Positions 1 through 5,857 of a stretch of DNA of 6,103 bases are shown in pieces (the stretch's first letter is position 1; each line of letters begins with the position of its first letter). The position numbers and the translations under genes are program-made. The DNA is from an uncultured Bacteroidales bacterium. Lineage in GTDB: Bacteria; Bacteroidota; Bacteroidia; Bacteroidales; Muribaculaceae. The notes beneath the pieces were generated by a model. The model was not told the DNA's origin and made no database searches. It saw only the letters and a program-made list of their open reading frames with translations. The DNA lies in assembly GCA_900554845.1 (NCBI GenBank), contig USIY01000142.1, forward strand, positions 1-6,103. Reading direction: 5' to 3'.

Positions 1-1
1 C

Positions 2-355
2 ACCACTGTGGACCGTGCCACTTTCGGCGCCACGCGCGTGGGAGAGGGCACCAAGCTCGACAACCTTATTCAGATAGCGCACAATGTGGAGCTTGGTCGC
101 TCCAATGTTTTCGCCGCGCAGTCGGGCGTGGCCGGGTCCACCAAGATCGGCGACTATAACCAGATAGGAGGTCAGGTGGGTTTCGCAGGGCATATATCAG
201 TGGGGAGCCGCAACGGTTTCGGCGCGCAGTGCGGCGTGCATTCGAATGTCGGCGACGACAGGCGTCTGCTCGGCACTCCGGCCATCGAAGCGCGTCAGTT
301 TATGAAGAATCAGGTGTACATCAACCGTCTTCAGGATTTGTTTACAAAGAAATAA
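2..355 (+). CDS. lpxD: LpxD, UDP-3-O-acylglucosamine N-acyltransferase, 3' part only
   Basis: LpxD transfers a 3-hydroxyacyl chain from ACP to the 2-amino group of UDP-3-O-acylglucosamine, the third dedicated step of lipid A synthesis in the cytoplasm. The reading frame is open to the left edge, so only about 117 C-terminal residues are present. The GTG at position 8 is an internal valine, not a start, because the preceding codons continue the family motif (TTVDRAT). Visible features are left-handed beta-helix hexapeptide repeats (VGEGTK, IGDYNQ, VGSRNG), the QIAHNV motif carrying the presumed catalytic histidine, and a typical LpxD end, LLGTPAIEARQFMKN, followed by a C-terminal helix. Only 9 bp separate its stop from lpxC-fabZ, so the two are almost certainly co-transcribed. 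LpxA is the main alternative for hexapeptide proteins, but a separate lpxA lies downstream and the C-terminus is LpxD-like. Confidence 0.93.
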   Translation, partial: TTVDRATFGATRVGEGTKLDNLIQIAHNVELGRSNVFAAQSGVAGSTKIGDYNQIGGQVGFAGHISVGSRNGFGAQCGVHSNVGDDRRLLGTPAIEARQFMKNQVYINRLQDLFTKK

Positions 356-364
356 CATCATAAA

Positions 365-1747
365 ATGAATCAATTGACCTTAAAGGCACCGTTTACGGTT
401 GAGGGCAAAGGTTTGCACTCCGGCCTGATGCTGAAGGCTACCTTCATGCCGGCGCCGGAAAATACAGGATATAAATTCAAGCGTGTGGACCTGCCGGATC
501 AGCCGGTGGTTGATGCTGTGGCGGAGAATGTAGTTGAGACTACTCGCGGAACGGTGATCGGCCGTAAGGATGCGACTGTTAGCACCATCGAGCACGCAAT
601 GGCGGCCCTCTATGCCGCGGGTGTGGACAATGTGATGATCGAGGTGAACGGCCCCGAAGTGCCTATATTGGACGGAAGCGCCATGGTGTACGTCAACGAG
701 ATTGAGCGTGTAGGTCTGCAGGAGCAGAAAGCCGATAAGGATTATTATATTATTAAGGAGAAGAAACAGTTCCGCGACGAGGCCACGGGCTCGATGCTGA
801 CCATCTATCCCGATTCAGGTTTCAGCGTGGAATGTATGGTGGAGTACAATTCTCCGGTTCTTCCCAACCAGTTCGCCGTTCTTGACGACCTCGCTGATTT
901 CAAGCAGGAGATAGCCGGAGCGCGTACGTTCGTGTTCGTGCGCGAGATCCAGCAGCTTGTGGCCCACAATCTGATAAAGGGAGGCGATCTGGACAATGCC
1001 ATCGTGATCTACGACCAGCCTGTCGACCAGGCCACCATCGACAACATCTGCGACGTGATGGGCGTGGAGCACATGCATCTCAACAAGCTGGGCTACATCA
1101 ATCCCAAACCTTTGACATGGGACAACGAGCCGGCCCGTCATAAGGTGATGGACGTGATCGGCGACCTTGCTTTGATCGGCCGTCCCATTCAGGGCCGTGT
1201 TGTGGCCGTCCGTCCGGGACATACCGTCAACAACAAGTTCACCCGCATGGTGCGCCATGAGGTGAAGCATATGGAGATCCAGGCTCCCGTCTACAATCCC
1301 AACGAGGCTCCCGTGATCGATATCAACGGCATCAAGCAGCGCATTCCGCATCGTTTCCCATTCCTTTTGATCGACAAGATCATCGAGATCGACAAGAAGC
1401 ATGCCGTGGCTGTGAAGAACGTTACGGTCAATGAGCCGTTCTTCCAGGGTCATTTCCCCGAGGAGCCGGTAATGCCCGGTGTGCTTCAGGTAGAGGCCAT
1501 GGCGCAGACCGCCGGTGTGCTGGTGCTGAATTTCCTTGACGAACCGGAGAAATATTCCACATATTTCCTGAAGATCGATAACGTGAAGTTCCGTCAGAAA
1601 GTCGTTCCCGGCGACACACTGAAACTGCATGTGTCGTTGATGACCGAGATCCGTCGCGGATGCGCCATCGTGAAGGGTTATGCCTTCGTAGGTGAGAAGA
1701 TTGTGTGTGAAGCGGAGTTCATGGCCCAGATTATCAAAAATAAATAA
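365..1747 (+). CDS. lpxC-fabZ: Bifunctional LpxC deacetylase / FabZ dehydratase fusion
   Basis: This is a 460-aa cytoplasmic fusion of two enzymes. Residues 1 to about 305 are LpxC, the zinc UDP-3-O-acyl-N-acetylglucosamine deacetylase that performs the committed step of lipid A synthesis. Visible LpxC motifs are TIEHAMAAL (E76, zinc ligand H77), EVPILDGSA (98-106), ARTFVFVREI (186-195), RHKVMDVIGD (zinc ligands H259 and D263) and PGHTVNNK (H286, matching E. coli H265). Residues about 318-460 are FabZ, which dehydrates beta-hydroxyacyl-ACP; PHRFPFLLIDKI, the catalytic histidine in QGHFPEEPVMPG (H363) and the glutamate in QVEAMAQTAG (E377) are all present. Both active sites look intact. The fusion is characteristic of Bacteroidetes and joins enzymes acting on opposite sides of the fatty acid/lipid A balance. 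The ATG at 365 gives a normal LpxC N-terminus; no Shine-Dalgarno is visible. It lies between lpxD and lpxA. Confidence 0.97.
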   Translation: MNQLTLKAPFTVEGKGLHSGLMLKATFMPAPENTGYKFKRVDLPDQPVVDAVAENVVETTRGTVIGRKDATVSTIEHAMAALYAAGVDNVMIEVNGPEVPILDGSAMVYVNEIERVGLQEQKADKDYYIIKEKKQFRDEATGSMLTIYPDSGFSVECMVEYNSPVLPNQFAVLDDLADFKQEIAGARTFVFVREIQQLVAHNLIKGGDLDNAIVIYDQPVDQATIDNICDVMGVEHMHLNKLGYINPKPLTWDNEPARHKVMDVIGDLALIGRPIQGRVVAVRPGHTVNNKFTRMVRHEVKHMEIQAPVYNPNEAPVIDINGIKQRIPHRFPFLLIDKIIEIDKKHAVAVKNVTVNEPFFQGHFPEEPVMPGVLQVEAMAQTAGVLVLNFLDEPEKYSTYFLKIDNVKFRQKVVPGDTLKLHVSLMTEIRRGCAIVKGYAFVGEKIVCEAEFMAQIIKNK

Positions 1748-1775
1748 ATTATTAGCTGCTTAATTGAGAATAAAC

Positions 1776-2549
1776 ATGGGATCCATATACAATGTAAGCA
1801 AGGACGCCAAGATAGGCAACAATGTTAATATAGGTGATTTCACCACCATCTATGAGGACGTCGAGATCGGCGATAATTGCAACATCTACGGTAATGTGAC
1901 GATTTTCCCGGGCGCTCGCATCGGAAGCGGCGTCACCATTTTCCCCGGCGCCGTTGTCGCAGCCATACCGCAGGATCTGAAATTCCGCGGAGAATACACC
2001 AATGCCTTTATCGGCGACGGCACGACGCTGCGTGAGTGTGTCACCGTGAACCGAGGCACGGCCGCCAAGGGCAAGACCGTAGTCGGCAAGAACTGCCTCC
2101 TGATGGCCTACACACATATCGCCCACGACTGCGTTGTGGGCAACCGCGTGGTCATCTCCAACGCCAGCCAGATCGGCGGCGAGGTGCAGATCGACGACGC
2201 TGCCGTGATCGGCGGCGGAAGCCTTATCCATCAGTTCTGCCATCTGGGCCGCAACATCATGCTGCAAGGCGGCGCGCTTGTCAATAAGGACATACCTCCG
2301 TTTGTCAAGGCTGCCCGCGAACCGATTTCCTATGTCGGCCTGAACTCAATCGGCCTTCACCGCAACAACTTCAGCGAGGAGGACATCAAGATCATAGCCG
2401 ACACCTATCGGTTGCTTTATCTCAGCGATCTGAACGTCACCAACGCCGTGAAGCTGATCATGGAGCGTATCCCCGAGAGTCCTTATCGCGACGAGATCGT
2501 TGATTTCATCAACAACTCCCAGCGTGGCGTGATCCGCTCCGCCATCTGA
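1776..2549 (+). CDS. lpxA: LpxA, acyl-ACP--UDP-N-acetylglucosamine O-acyltransferase
   Basis: LpxA attaches a 3-hydroxyacyl chain from ACP to the 3-OH of UDP-GlcNAc, the first lipid A step, as a cytoplasmic trimer. I chose the ATG at 1776, giving 257 aa, close to the usual length of about 255-262. The frame also contains a TTG at 1764, but that start adds residues not expected before the first hexapeptide. Residues about 10-165 are hexapeptide repeats (AKIGNN, VEIGDN, ARIGSG, FIGDG). HIAHDC contains H114 and the catalytic-type H117 (E. coli H122/H125), HQFCH contains H152 (E. coli H160), and a glycine-rich stretch at 165-166 covers the acyl-chain ruler position (E. coli G173), compatible with long chains. 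Residues from about 175 form the helical C-terminal domain, including GLNSIGLHRNNFS and NNSQRGVIR. It follows lpxC-fabZ after 28 bp and is the last gene before a strong terminator. Confidence 0.95.
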   Translation: MGSIYNVSKDAKIGNNVNIGDFTTIYEDVEIGDNCNIYGNVTIFPGARIGSGVTIFPGAVVAAIPQDLKFRGEYTNAFIGDGTTLRECVTVNRGTAAKGKTVVGKNCLLMAYTHIAHDCVVGNRVVISNASQIGGEVQIDDAAVIGGGSLIHQFCHLGRNIMLQGGALVNKDIPPFVKAAREPISYVGLNSIGLHRNNFSEEDIKIIADTYRLLYLSDLNVTNAVKLIMERIPESPYRDEIVDFINNSQRGVIRSAI

Positions 2550-2564
2550 CCGGACATCTGCAAA

Positions 2565-2608
2565 ATAAAAATGCCGCGTGAAAGTGCACTTTCACGCGGC
2601 ATTTTTAT
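2565..2608. terminator. Bidirectional intrinsic terminator, 44-bp perfect palindrome
   Basis: This is a perfect inverted repeat centred between 2586 and 2587, with no mismatch over 22 + 22 bases. Its GC-rich core half is GCCGCGTGAAAGTG. The core is bordered by A5 on the left and T5 on the right, so each strand would make a long stem followed by a U-tract. It starts 15 bp after the lpxA stop and should end the lpx transcript. In the other direction it could end the - strand KAP operon, although that operon's last stop codon is 290 bp away. The core recurs at 5732-5759. Confidence 0.88.
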
Positions 2609-2708
2609 GGAAAGGCGGTTTTCCAACCGCCGGCTAAACATTGGCCGCAAGGCCAACCCAAAACCCAACACACTCTGCAAGCGGTTTTCAATACTGCCTT
2701 TCCATAAA
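2604..2708. repeat. Composite hairpin repeat bounded by a 13-bp inverted repeat
   Basis: The ends TTTATGGAAAGGC (2604-2616) and GCCTTTCCATAAA (2696-2708) are perfect 13-bp inverted repeats. Between them are two local hairpins. GGCGGTT (2614-2620) pairs with AACCGCC (2625-2631) across a TTCC loop, and TTGGCC (2641-2646) pairs with GGCCAA (2651-2656) across a GCAA, GNRA-type, tetraloop. The outer 10 bp can pair at the same time as the inner stems, giving a multibranched fold. The first hairpin belongs to the same family as the units at 5799-5857. No coding capacity is credible here. It may be a non-autonomous mobile repeat or a folded intergenic element. Confidence 0.6.
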
Positions 2709-2897
2709 CCCCGATCCGTTCAGCCCTTATGTCTTTACGTTCTTTTGTTTGAAAATATAGGAGACTTGGAAGTTTCCGCTCCACAACATGCGTCGAAATC
2801 CTCGTAATAACTTATATCTCTGCCTTTGAGTGGAATTTATTTGCTTAAGGCAAAGAAATTACATCTTTTTAAGTGTGGTCCGCAAATTGAGCACTGA
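2709..2897. other. AT-rich intergenic stretch, no gene seen
   Basis: This lies between the composite repeat and the stop codon of the 246-aa gene. I see no credible ORF, RNA gene or strong terminator. A weak hairpin, TTTGC (2840-2844) with GCAAA (2850-2854), lacks a U-tract on either strand. It is probably the 3' untranslated region of the - strand operon. Confidence 0.5.
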
Positions 2898-3638
2898 CTA
2901 TTTGCCTCTATTGATATCATTGTCGAACATTGCTTTGTCATCAAGAGCTTGCTCAATCTGGTCGTCGGCGTCATACCAGCCCAAAGATGGAATAGTGGTT
3001 GCGTTTTTCACATCCTGTTTCACATCGTGATTCAGACCATATTTTAACAATTTCCGGCCTGATGACGACAATGTATAGCCATTTCTGTCCTCGTCAAGTG
3101 TTTTTATAATCAGAGCCCCGCTTGAGTAGAGAATATCAGTAATACCGTTATCATCATACCCTGCGTTTTCGAAACGTGGCAGATATTGAAAATCCGTATA
3201 GGGAATCTTCTCTACTATCGCTGATAGTCTGAAGAATTCATCAATGCTTATTTCACCGTTTATTTTCGCTTTAGTCAGATTCGCCAGGACTTCTGCCTTA
3301 TTGATATTGTCCAGACGATTGATCATATCGCAAATCACATGGCCCGATGCGTCATTGACTCTTGCTTCAATCTCGTCAAAAAATTTGATGCGTTGTTCCT
3401 GCGTGGTTTCCTTGATTTCATAAATATAGGCATATATTTTGCGGAAGAGACTGACATCGCTGAAACTTAATCCGCTCCCGACAGTAGCCGATACCCACGC
3501 ACCGATGACAGGGATACAACCGATCATGCCGAGAATATTGTCACGAGCTATTTTCTTTCTGTCGTTCTTTTTAAGCTCTTTATAATTTTCGGCTCTTAAA
3601 GCCTCATCCAATTTTAATGGTAATACTGAACTGTCCAT
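2898..3638 (-). CDS. Hypothetical protein, glycine-rich hydrophobic segment plus winged-helix-like C-terminus
   Basis: I do not recognise this 246-aa protein. Residues 1-34 are charged and helical. Residues 35-57 (ILGMIGCIPVIGAWVSATVGSG) form an uncharged glycine-rich segment suited to membrane insertion or glycine-zipper packing. Residues about 75-145 look alpha-helical and include KINGEISIDEFFRLSAIVEKI. Residues about 165-202 (ITDILYSSGALIIK, then GYTLSSSGRKLLKYG) resemble the last helix and wing of a winged-helix domain. The C-terminal tail is acidic. No signal peptide or catalytic motif is evident. It starts 6 bp after the KAP-like NTPase stop and in the same frame, so it is the second gene of that operon and probably its functional partner. 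The ATG at 3638 is fixed by the in-frame stop just upstream. A membrane-acting effector or a localisation/adaptor subunit are both possible; this is inference from architecture only. Confidence 0.85.
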   Translation of the reverse strand: MDSSVLPLKLDEALRAENYKELKKNDRKKIARDNILGMIGCIPVIGAWVSATVGSGLSFSDVSLFRKIYAYIYEIKETTQEQRIKFFDEIEARVNDASGHVICDMINRLDNINKAEVLANLTKAKINGEISIDEFFRLSAIVEKIPYTDFQYLPRFENAGYDDNGITDILYSSGALIIKTLDEDRNGYTLSSSGRKLLKYGLNHDVKQDVKNATTIPSLGWYDADDQIEQALDDKAMFDNDINRGK

Positions 3639-3644
3639 AAGAAA

Positions 3645-5522
3645 TTATTTACAAATCATATTCAAAGTATAGTCCAGTGTGCTTTGGAGTATGCTGAAAT
3701 TATATTTTCTCGGACCTTGAAGCATTTCATTAATCGCTTTTTCGACAAGGCTTTTTAAATTCGAGATGAATGTAATATCGCCTTTGAATATATCATCGGT
3801 GAGTCCTATAATGGTTGTATCCAGTCGATAATGATGACGTAAAAACTCATTGAATATGCTCAAGCCCTTATTTGACATATTTTCAATCCTGTCAAATATC
3901 TCTGCCGGGTTAAGGTTCTGGAATATGGCGGTCAGATAATATGGAGCCTGCCCGTCGGGAGCGGTCTGATCATCCATTTTTACCACATCCAGAATGTTGT
4001 CATCAGTCAGGTTCAAAAGCAAATCTTCCATCTGATTGGACACATTCTTCAATCTCTCATTGGCAACCGCCTTGATTTGATCTAAAAGATTGATGTCGGC
4101 TCCTGTGGCTTTTATTTGATAAGCGAATCCATTGTTGAACCCGACTGTTGTCTTATACACATCCTCGGCAGAATTGCAAGATGCCAGCATGTCTCTGACA
4201 GAGTCTGTCGTGGCGTTCAAGATATCATTATTCAGGGAGTGCACCTTTTCAGTGTCAAGATTTATAAGAACTGCAATGGATCTGCCTAATTCATAGGCCG
4301 TAGGAATCATTTTGTTGGATATTCTCGCTTCAAGTTCATCGCACAGCTCCTTGAATTCGTCATCCTCCAGATTGATGAACAGACTGAGTTTGTCAAGCAA
4401 AGGAAGTTCAGTATTTTCCCTTATGATGCCGTTACGGATATGTCCTTCAAGATTCCTTACTCCGTCAAGATACGACACCACCGCTTCAATATCCATTGGA
4501 TTCAGTAAATTGTATCCAATTTGATTCGTTATCGGGTTGCATCTGTTTTGCAGAGAGCTGATTTTAAATTTATCGGCGTTGTTATCTGCTATAGCCGACA
4601 TATAATCCGTGCGGTAGTTCCTAAGCAACTCACGGTATTCCTTGTTATGATACAGACTCGCTGTAATTACGAAACAAGAAAGGAATCCCAACATGAAACG
4701 AGTGTTCATGTCTTCTTGGGTTAAATTCGCTACCGCACAATTGAAATCATGGACCACACGTCTCAGGATCCTCAGGTTCGTGCATTCCGCCGCGTTGAAA
4801 GAATCCAGTATCAACTGCATCTGGCTGCAAGTCCAGTCGTTCTTGGGAATTTCATTAAGGAAGGAATCGAGCGCCCCTTTCAGATCCGGGAGGACAATGA
4901 ATTTTTTGCCGATAGTTTTCTCCTCGAATTCTTCGAGCACCTTTTTGTCTTCCTCTTTCAGTTTAGAGAAATCACCGATTACCACTACATGAACATGAGC
5001 GCGCTCAACGAGAAAGTTAATGAATCCCATCAGTTCTTTGGTATCGATGTTGCTGCGCTCAAAATCGTCAATCACAAGGACCTTGTCACCTTTTATGTTC
5101 TCGTCGTTACTTTTTAAAAGGTCCAAAGAGTCGAGCGGCAATTCCATGCTGACATCATCGGAATTGTCATTATTGAGGTCAATATTGGTGTGCAGAACAA
5201 CCTTTCCCAACACCTTAAAAATATTCTTCGCGACCTTGACGCTCTTTGAATACAAGAAAGGATGCAGTTCTTTGTCAATGGCGGAACATATATCCTTCAC
5301 CTCTCTCATCCCGTAAATCGAGATAAAAATTGGTTGGAGCACTATTACCGCATCGTCATCTTCCGTATCCTCGATATTTTCTTCTTTCTTTGCTATGCTT
5401 TTTAGCCATTTGTCGATGAAATAAGACTTTCCGCAGCCCCATTTCCCGCATATGGCCACGGCATAATTCGGATCAGGGTCCTGAAGATAGAGGTTCAAAG
5501 CGTTTTCAATGTGTCGGTTCAT
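3645..5522 (-). CDS. KAP-like P-loop NTPase
   Basis: This is a 625-aa P-loop NTPase of the KAP type within the STAND/AAA+ assemblage. The Walker A motif is GKWGCGKS (26-33), with K32 and S33 contacting phosphate. The Walker B motif is VLVIDDFERS (148-157), containing the paired acidic residues typical of KAP proteins. A sensor-1-like strand follows at VHVVVIGDFSKL (177-188), and TNLRILRRVVHDF (248-260) resembles the KAP arginine-rich sensor-2 motif. Residues about 270-625 are helical, without a recognisable domain. A hydrophobic stretch (277-290) is short and more likely buried than a clear transmembrane helix, so this member appears to lack the membrane insertion seen in many KAP proteins. 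An in-frame TAA 15 bp upstream fixes the ATG at 5522; no Shine-Dalgarno is visible. Known KAP relatives include PifA (phage exclusion) and animal Kidins220. ATP-driven sensing or assembly with the adjacent 246-aa protein is inferred, not shown. Confidence 0.88.
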   Translation of the reverse strand: MNRHIENALNLYLQDPDPNYAVAICGKWGCGKSYFIDKWLKSIAKKEENIEDTEDDDAVIVLQPIFISIYGMREVKDICSAIDKELHPFLYSKSVKVAKNIFKVLGKVVLHTNIDLNNDNSDDVSMELPLDSLDLLKSNDENIKGDKVLVIDDFERSNIDTKELMGFINFLVERAHVHVVVIGDFSKLKEEDKKVLEEFEEKTIGKKFIVLPDLKGALDSFLNEIPKNDWTCSQMQLILDSFNAAECTNLRILRRVVHDFNCAVANLTQEDMNTRFMLGFLSCFVITASLYHNKEYRELLRNYRTDYMSAIADNNADKFKISSLQNRCNPITNQIGYNLLNPMDIEAVVSYLDGVRNLEGHIRNGIIRENTELPLLDKLSLFINLEDDEFKELCDELEARISNKMIPTAYELGRSIAVLINLDTEKVHSLNNDILNATTDSVRDMLASCNSAEDVYKTTVGFNNGFAYQIKATGADINLLDQIKAVANERLKNVSNQMEDLLLNLTDDNILDVVKMDDQTAPDGQAPYYLTAIFQNLNPAEIFDRIENMSNKGLSIFNEFLRHHYRLDTTIIGLTDDIFKGDITFISNLKSLVEKAINEMLQGPRKYNFSILQSTLDYTLNMICK

Positions 5523-5627
5523 GAAATAGTAATATTAATAAGCACACTCTTTGTTTTATAAATCAACGTAGACTCATTATAGTTTGTTACAGTTGGAGTA
5601 TCTTTTATATAATCCTTAGTTCAAGTA
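5523..5627 (-). other. AT-rich leader of the KAP operon
   Basis: This would be the 5' untranslated region if transcription starts near 5660. It is strongly AT-rich, contains no Shine-Dalgarno before the start at 5522, and carries one outlying copy of the decamer TTACAGTTGG (5587-5596, + strand) that recurs in the inverted repeat upstream. No short ORF or attenuator is evident. Confidence 0.4.
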
Positions 5628-5700
5628 CGACTTTTGGAGGTTGCAGTTGGTACAACTCCGCAATGCAAAATTACAACCCGACTGTAACCTCCAAAAGTTG
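5628..5700. repeat. Long inverted repeat surrounding the KAP operon promoter
   Basis: The arms 5628-5650 and 5678-5700 are inverted repeats over 23 positions, with three differences that would all be G-U wobbles in RNA. The longest perfect run is ACTTTTGGAGGTT with its complement (5630-5642 / 5686-5698). The central 27 nt hold the candidate -7 box. A smaller near-palindrome, AGTTG-GTA-CAACT, sits at 5645-5657. The position over a promoter suggests an operator or a repeat-borne promoter. A decayed mobile-element end is an alternative. Confidence 0.7.
5666..5695 (-). promoter_or_regulatory. Candidate Bacteroidetes sigma-ABfr-type promoter for the KAP operon
   Basis: Read on the - strand, TTTG (5695-5692) is followed after 18 nt by TAATTTTG (5673-5666), matching the Bacteroides -33 TTTG / -7 TAnnTTTG pattern with slightly short spacing (19-21 is usual). 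Transcription would start near 5660, giving a leader of about 138 nt before the ATG at 5522. The -33 box lies in one arm of the inverted repeat and the -7 box in its loop, so a protein bound to both arms would cover or flank the polymerase site. Confidence 0.5.
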
Positions 5701-5724
5701 AAGTCTGTTTTATATCAACAAAAT

Positions 5725-5768
5725 AAAAAATGCCGCGTGAAAGTGCACTTTCACGCGGCTCATTTTTT
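5725..5768. terminator. Bidirectional intrinsic terminator, second copy of the palindrome with a 2-nt bulge
   Basis: The 28-bp palindromic core (5732-5759) is identical to that at 2573-2600, with half-site GCCGCGTGAAAGTG. It is extended by A6T (5725-5731) pairing with AT6 (5762-5768) across an unpaired TC at 5760-5761. Both strands end in a U-tract. Read on the - strand it should stop transcripts leaving the aminotransferase gene, insulating the KAP promoter just downstream. The short flank CAAAATAAAAA is also shared with the first copy. Confidence 0.82.
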
Positions 5769-5857
5769 GGTGGAGGGGAGACCTCCGAGTCTCCCGTTTA
5801 TGGAAAGGCGGTTTCCAACCGCCGGACTGTTATGGAAAGGAGGTTTCCAACCTCCGG
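5769..5857. repeat. Three tandem hairpin units with compensatory stem changes
   Basis: Unit A has stem GGGAGAC (5776-5782) pairing with GTCTCCC (5789-5795). Unit B has GGCGGTT (5807-5813) pairing with AACCGCC (5817-5823) around loop TCC. Unit C has GGAGGTT (5839-5845) pairing with AACCTCC (5849-5855) around loop TCC. Units B and C share the lead TTATGGAAA and the 3' CGG, and they differ at one stem position with the matching change on the other side. The last unit ends one base before the aminotransferase stop codon. The homologous unit on the far side of the KAP module is at 2606-2633. Confidence 0.72.

Noticed and set aside
8..10. GTG as start of a short lpxD-like gene
   Set aside because: In-frame codons upstream continue the LpxD motif and the frame is open to the window edge, so the gene is cut by the window rather than starting here.
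815..1630. 271-aa open frame antisense to lpxC-fabZ
   Set aside because: It is a codon-bias shadow of a well-conserved gene: His/Asp/Val-rich with no domain and no promoter. The sense strand carries all expected active-site motifs.
1764..1766. TTG as the lpxA start
   Set aside because: The ATG at 1776 gives the family-typical N-terminus, whereas TTG adds four residues without parallel.
1752..2267. 171-aa open frame antisense to lpxA
   Set aside because: It lies wholly opposite a clear LpxA hexapeptide gene and has low-complexity composition typical of an antisense shadow.
2571..2807. 78-aa frame starting inside the palindrome
   Set aside because: The start codon and first residues come from the terminator palindrome, and the same peptide is encoded on the other strand. 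The rest crosses hairpin repeats with no protein-like character.
2840..2854. Hairpin TTTGC/GCAAA as terminator of the - strand operon
   Set aside because: The stem is only 5 bp, AT-rich and without a U-tract; the palindrome at 2565-2608 is a better terminator in that direction.
4693..5117. Overlapping + strand frames of 99 and 122 aa
   Set aside because: They are antisense to the KAP-like gene, opposite its Walker B and sensor regions, and have no independent support.
2898..5522. Toxin-antitoxin pair
   Set aside because: The first gene is a large ATPase, not an antitoxin, and neither protein shows a known TA motif, so an NTPase/partner module fits better.
5769..5857. CRISPR-like array
   Set aside because: Units are hairpins separated by only a few bases, with no spacers of regular length and no cas genes.
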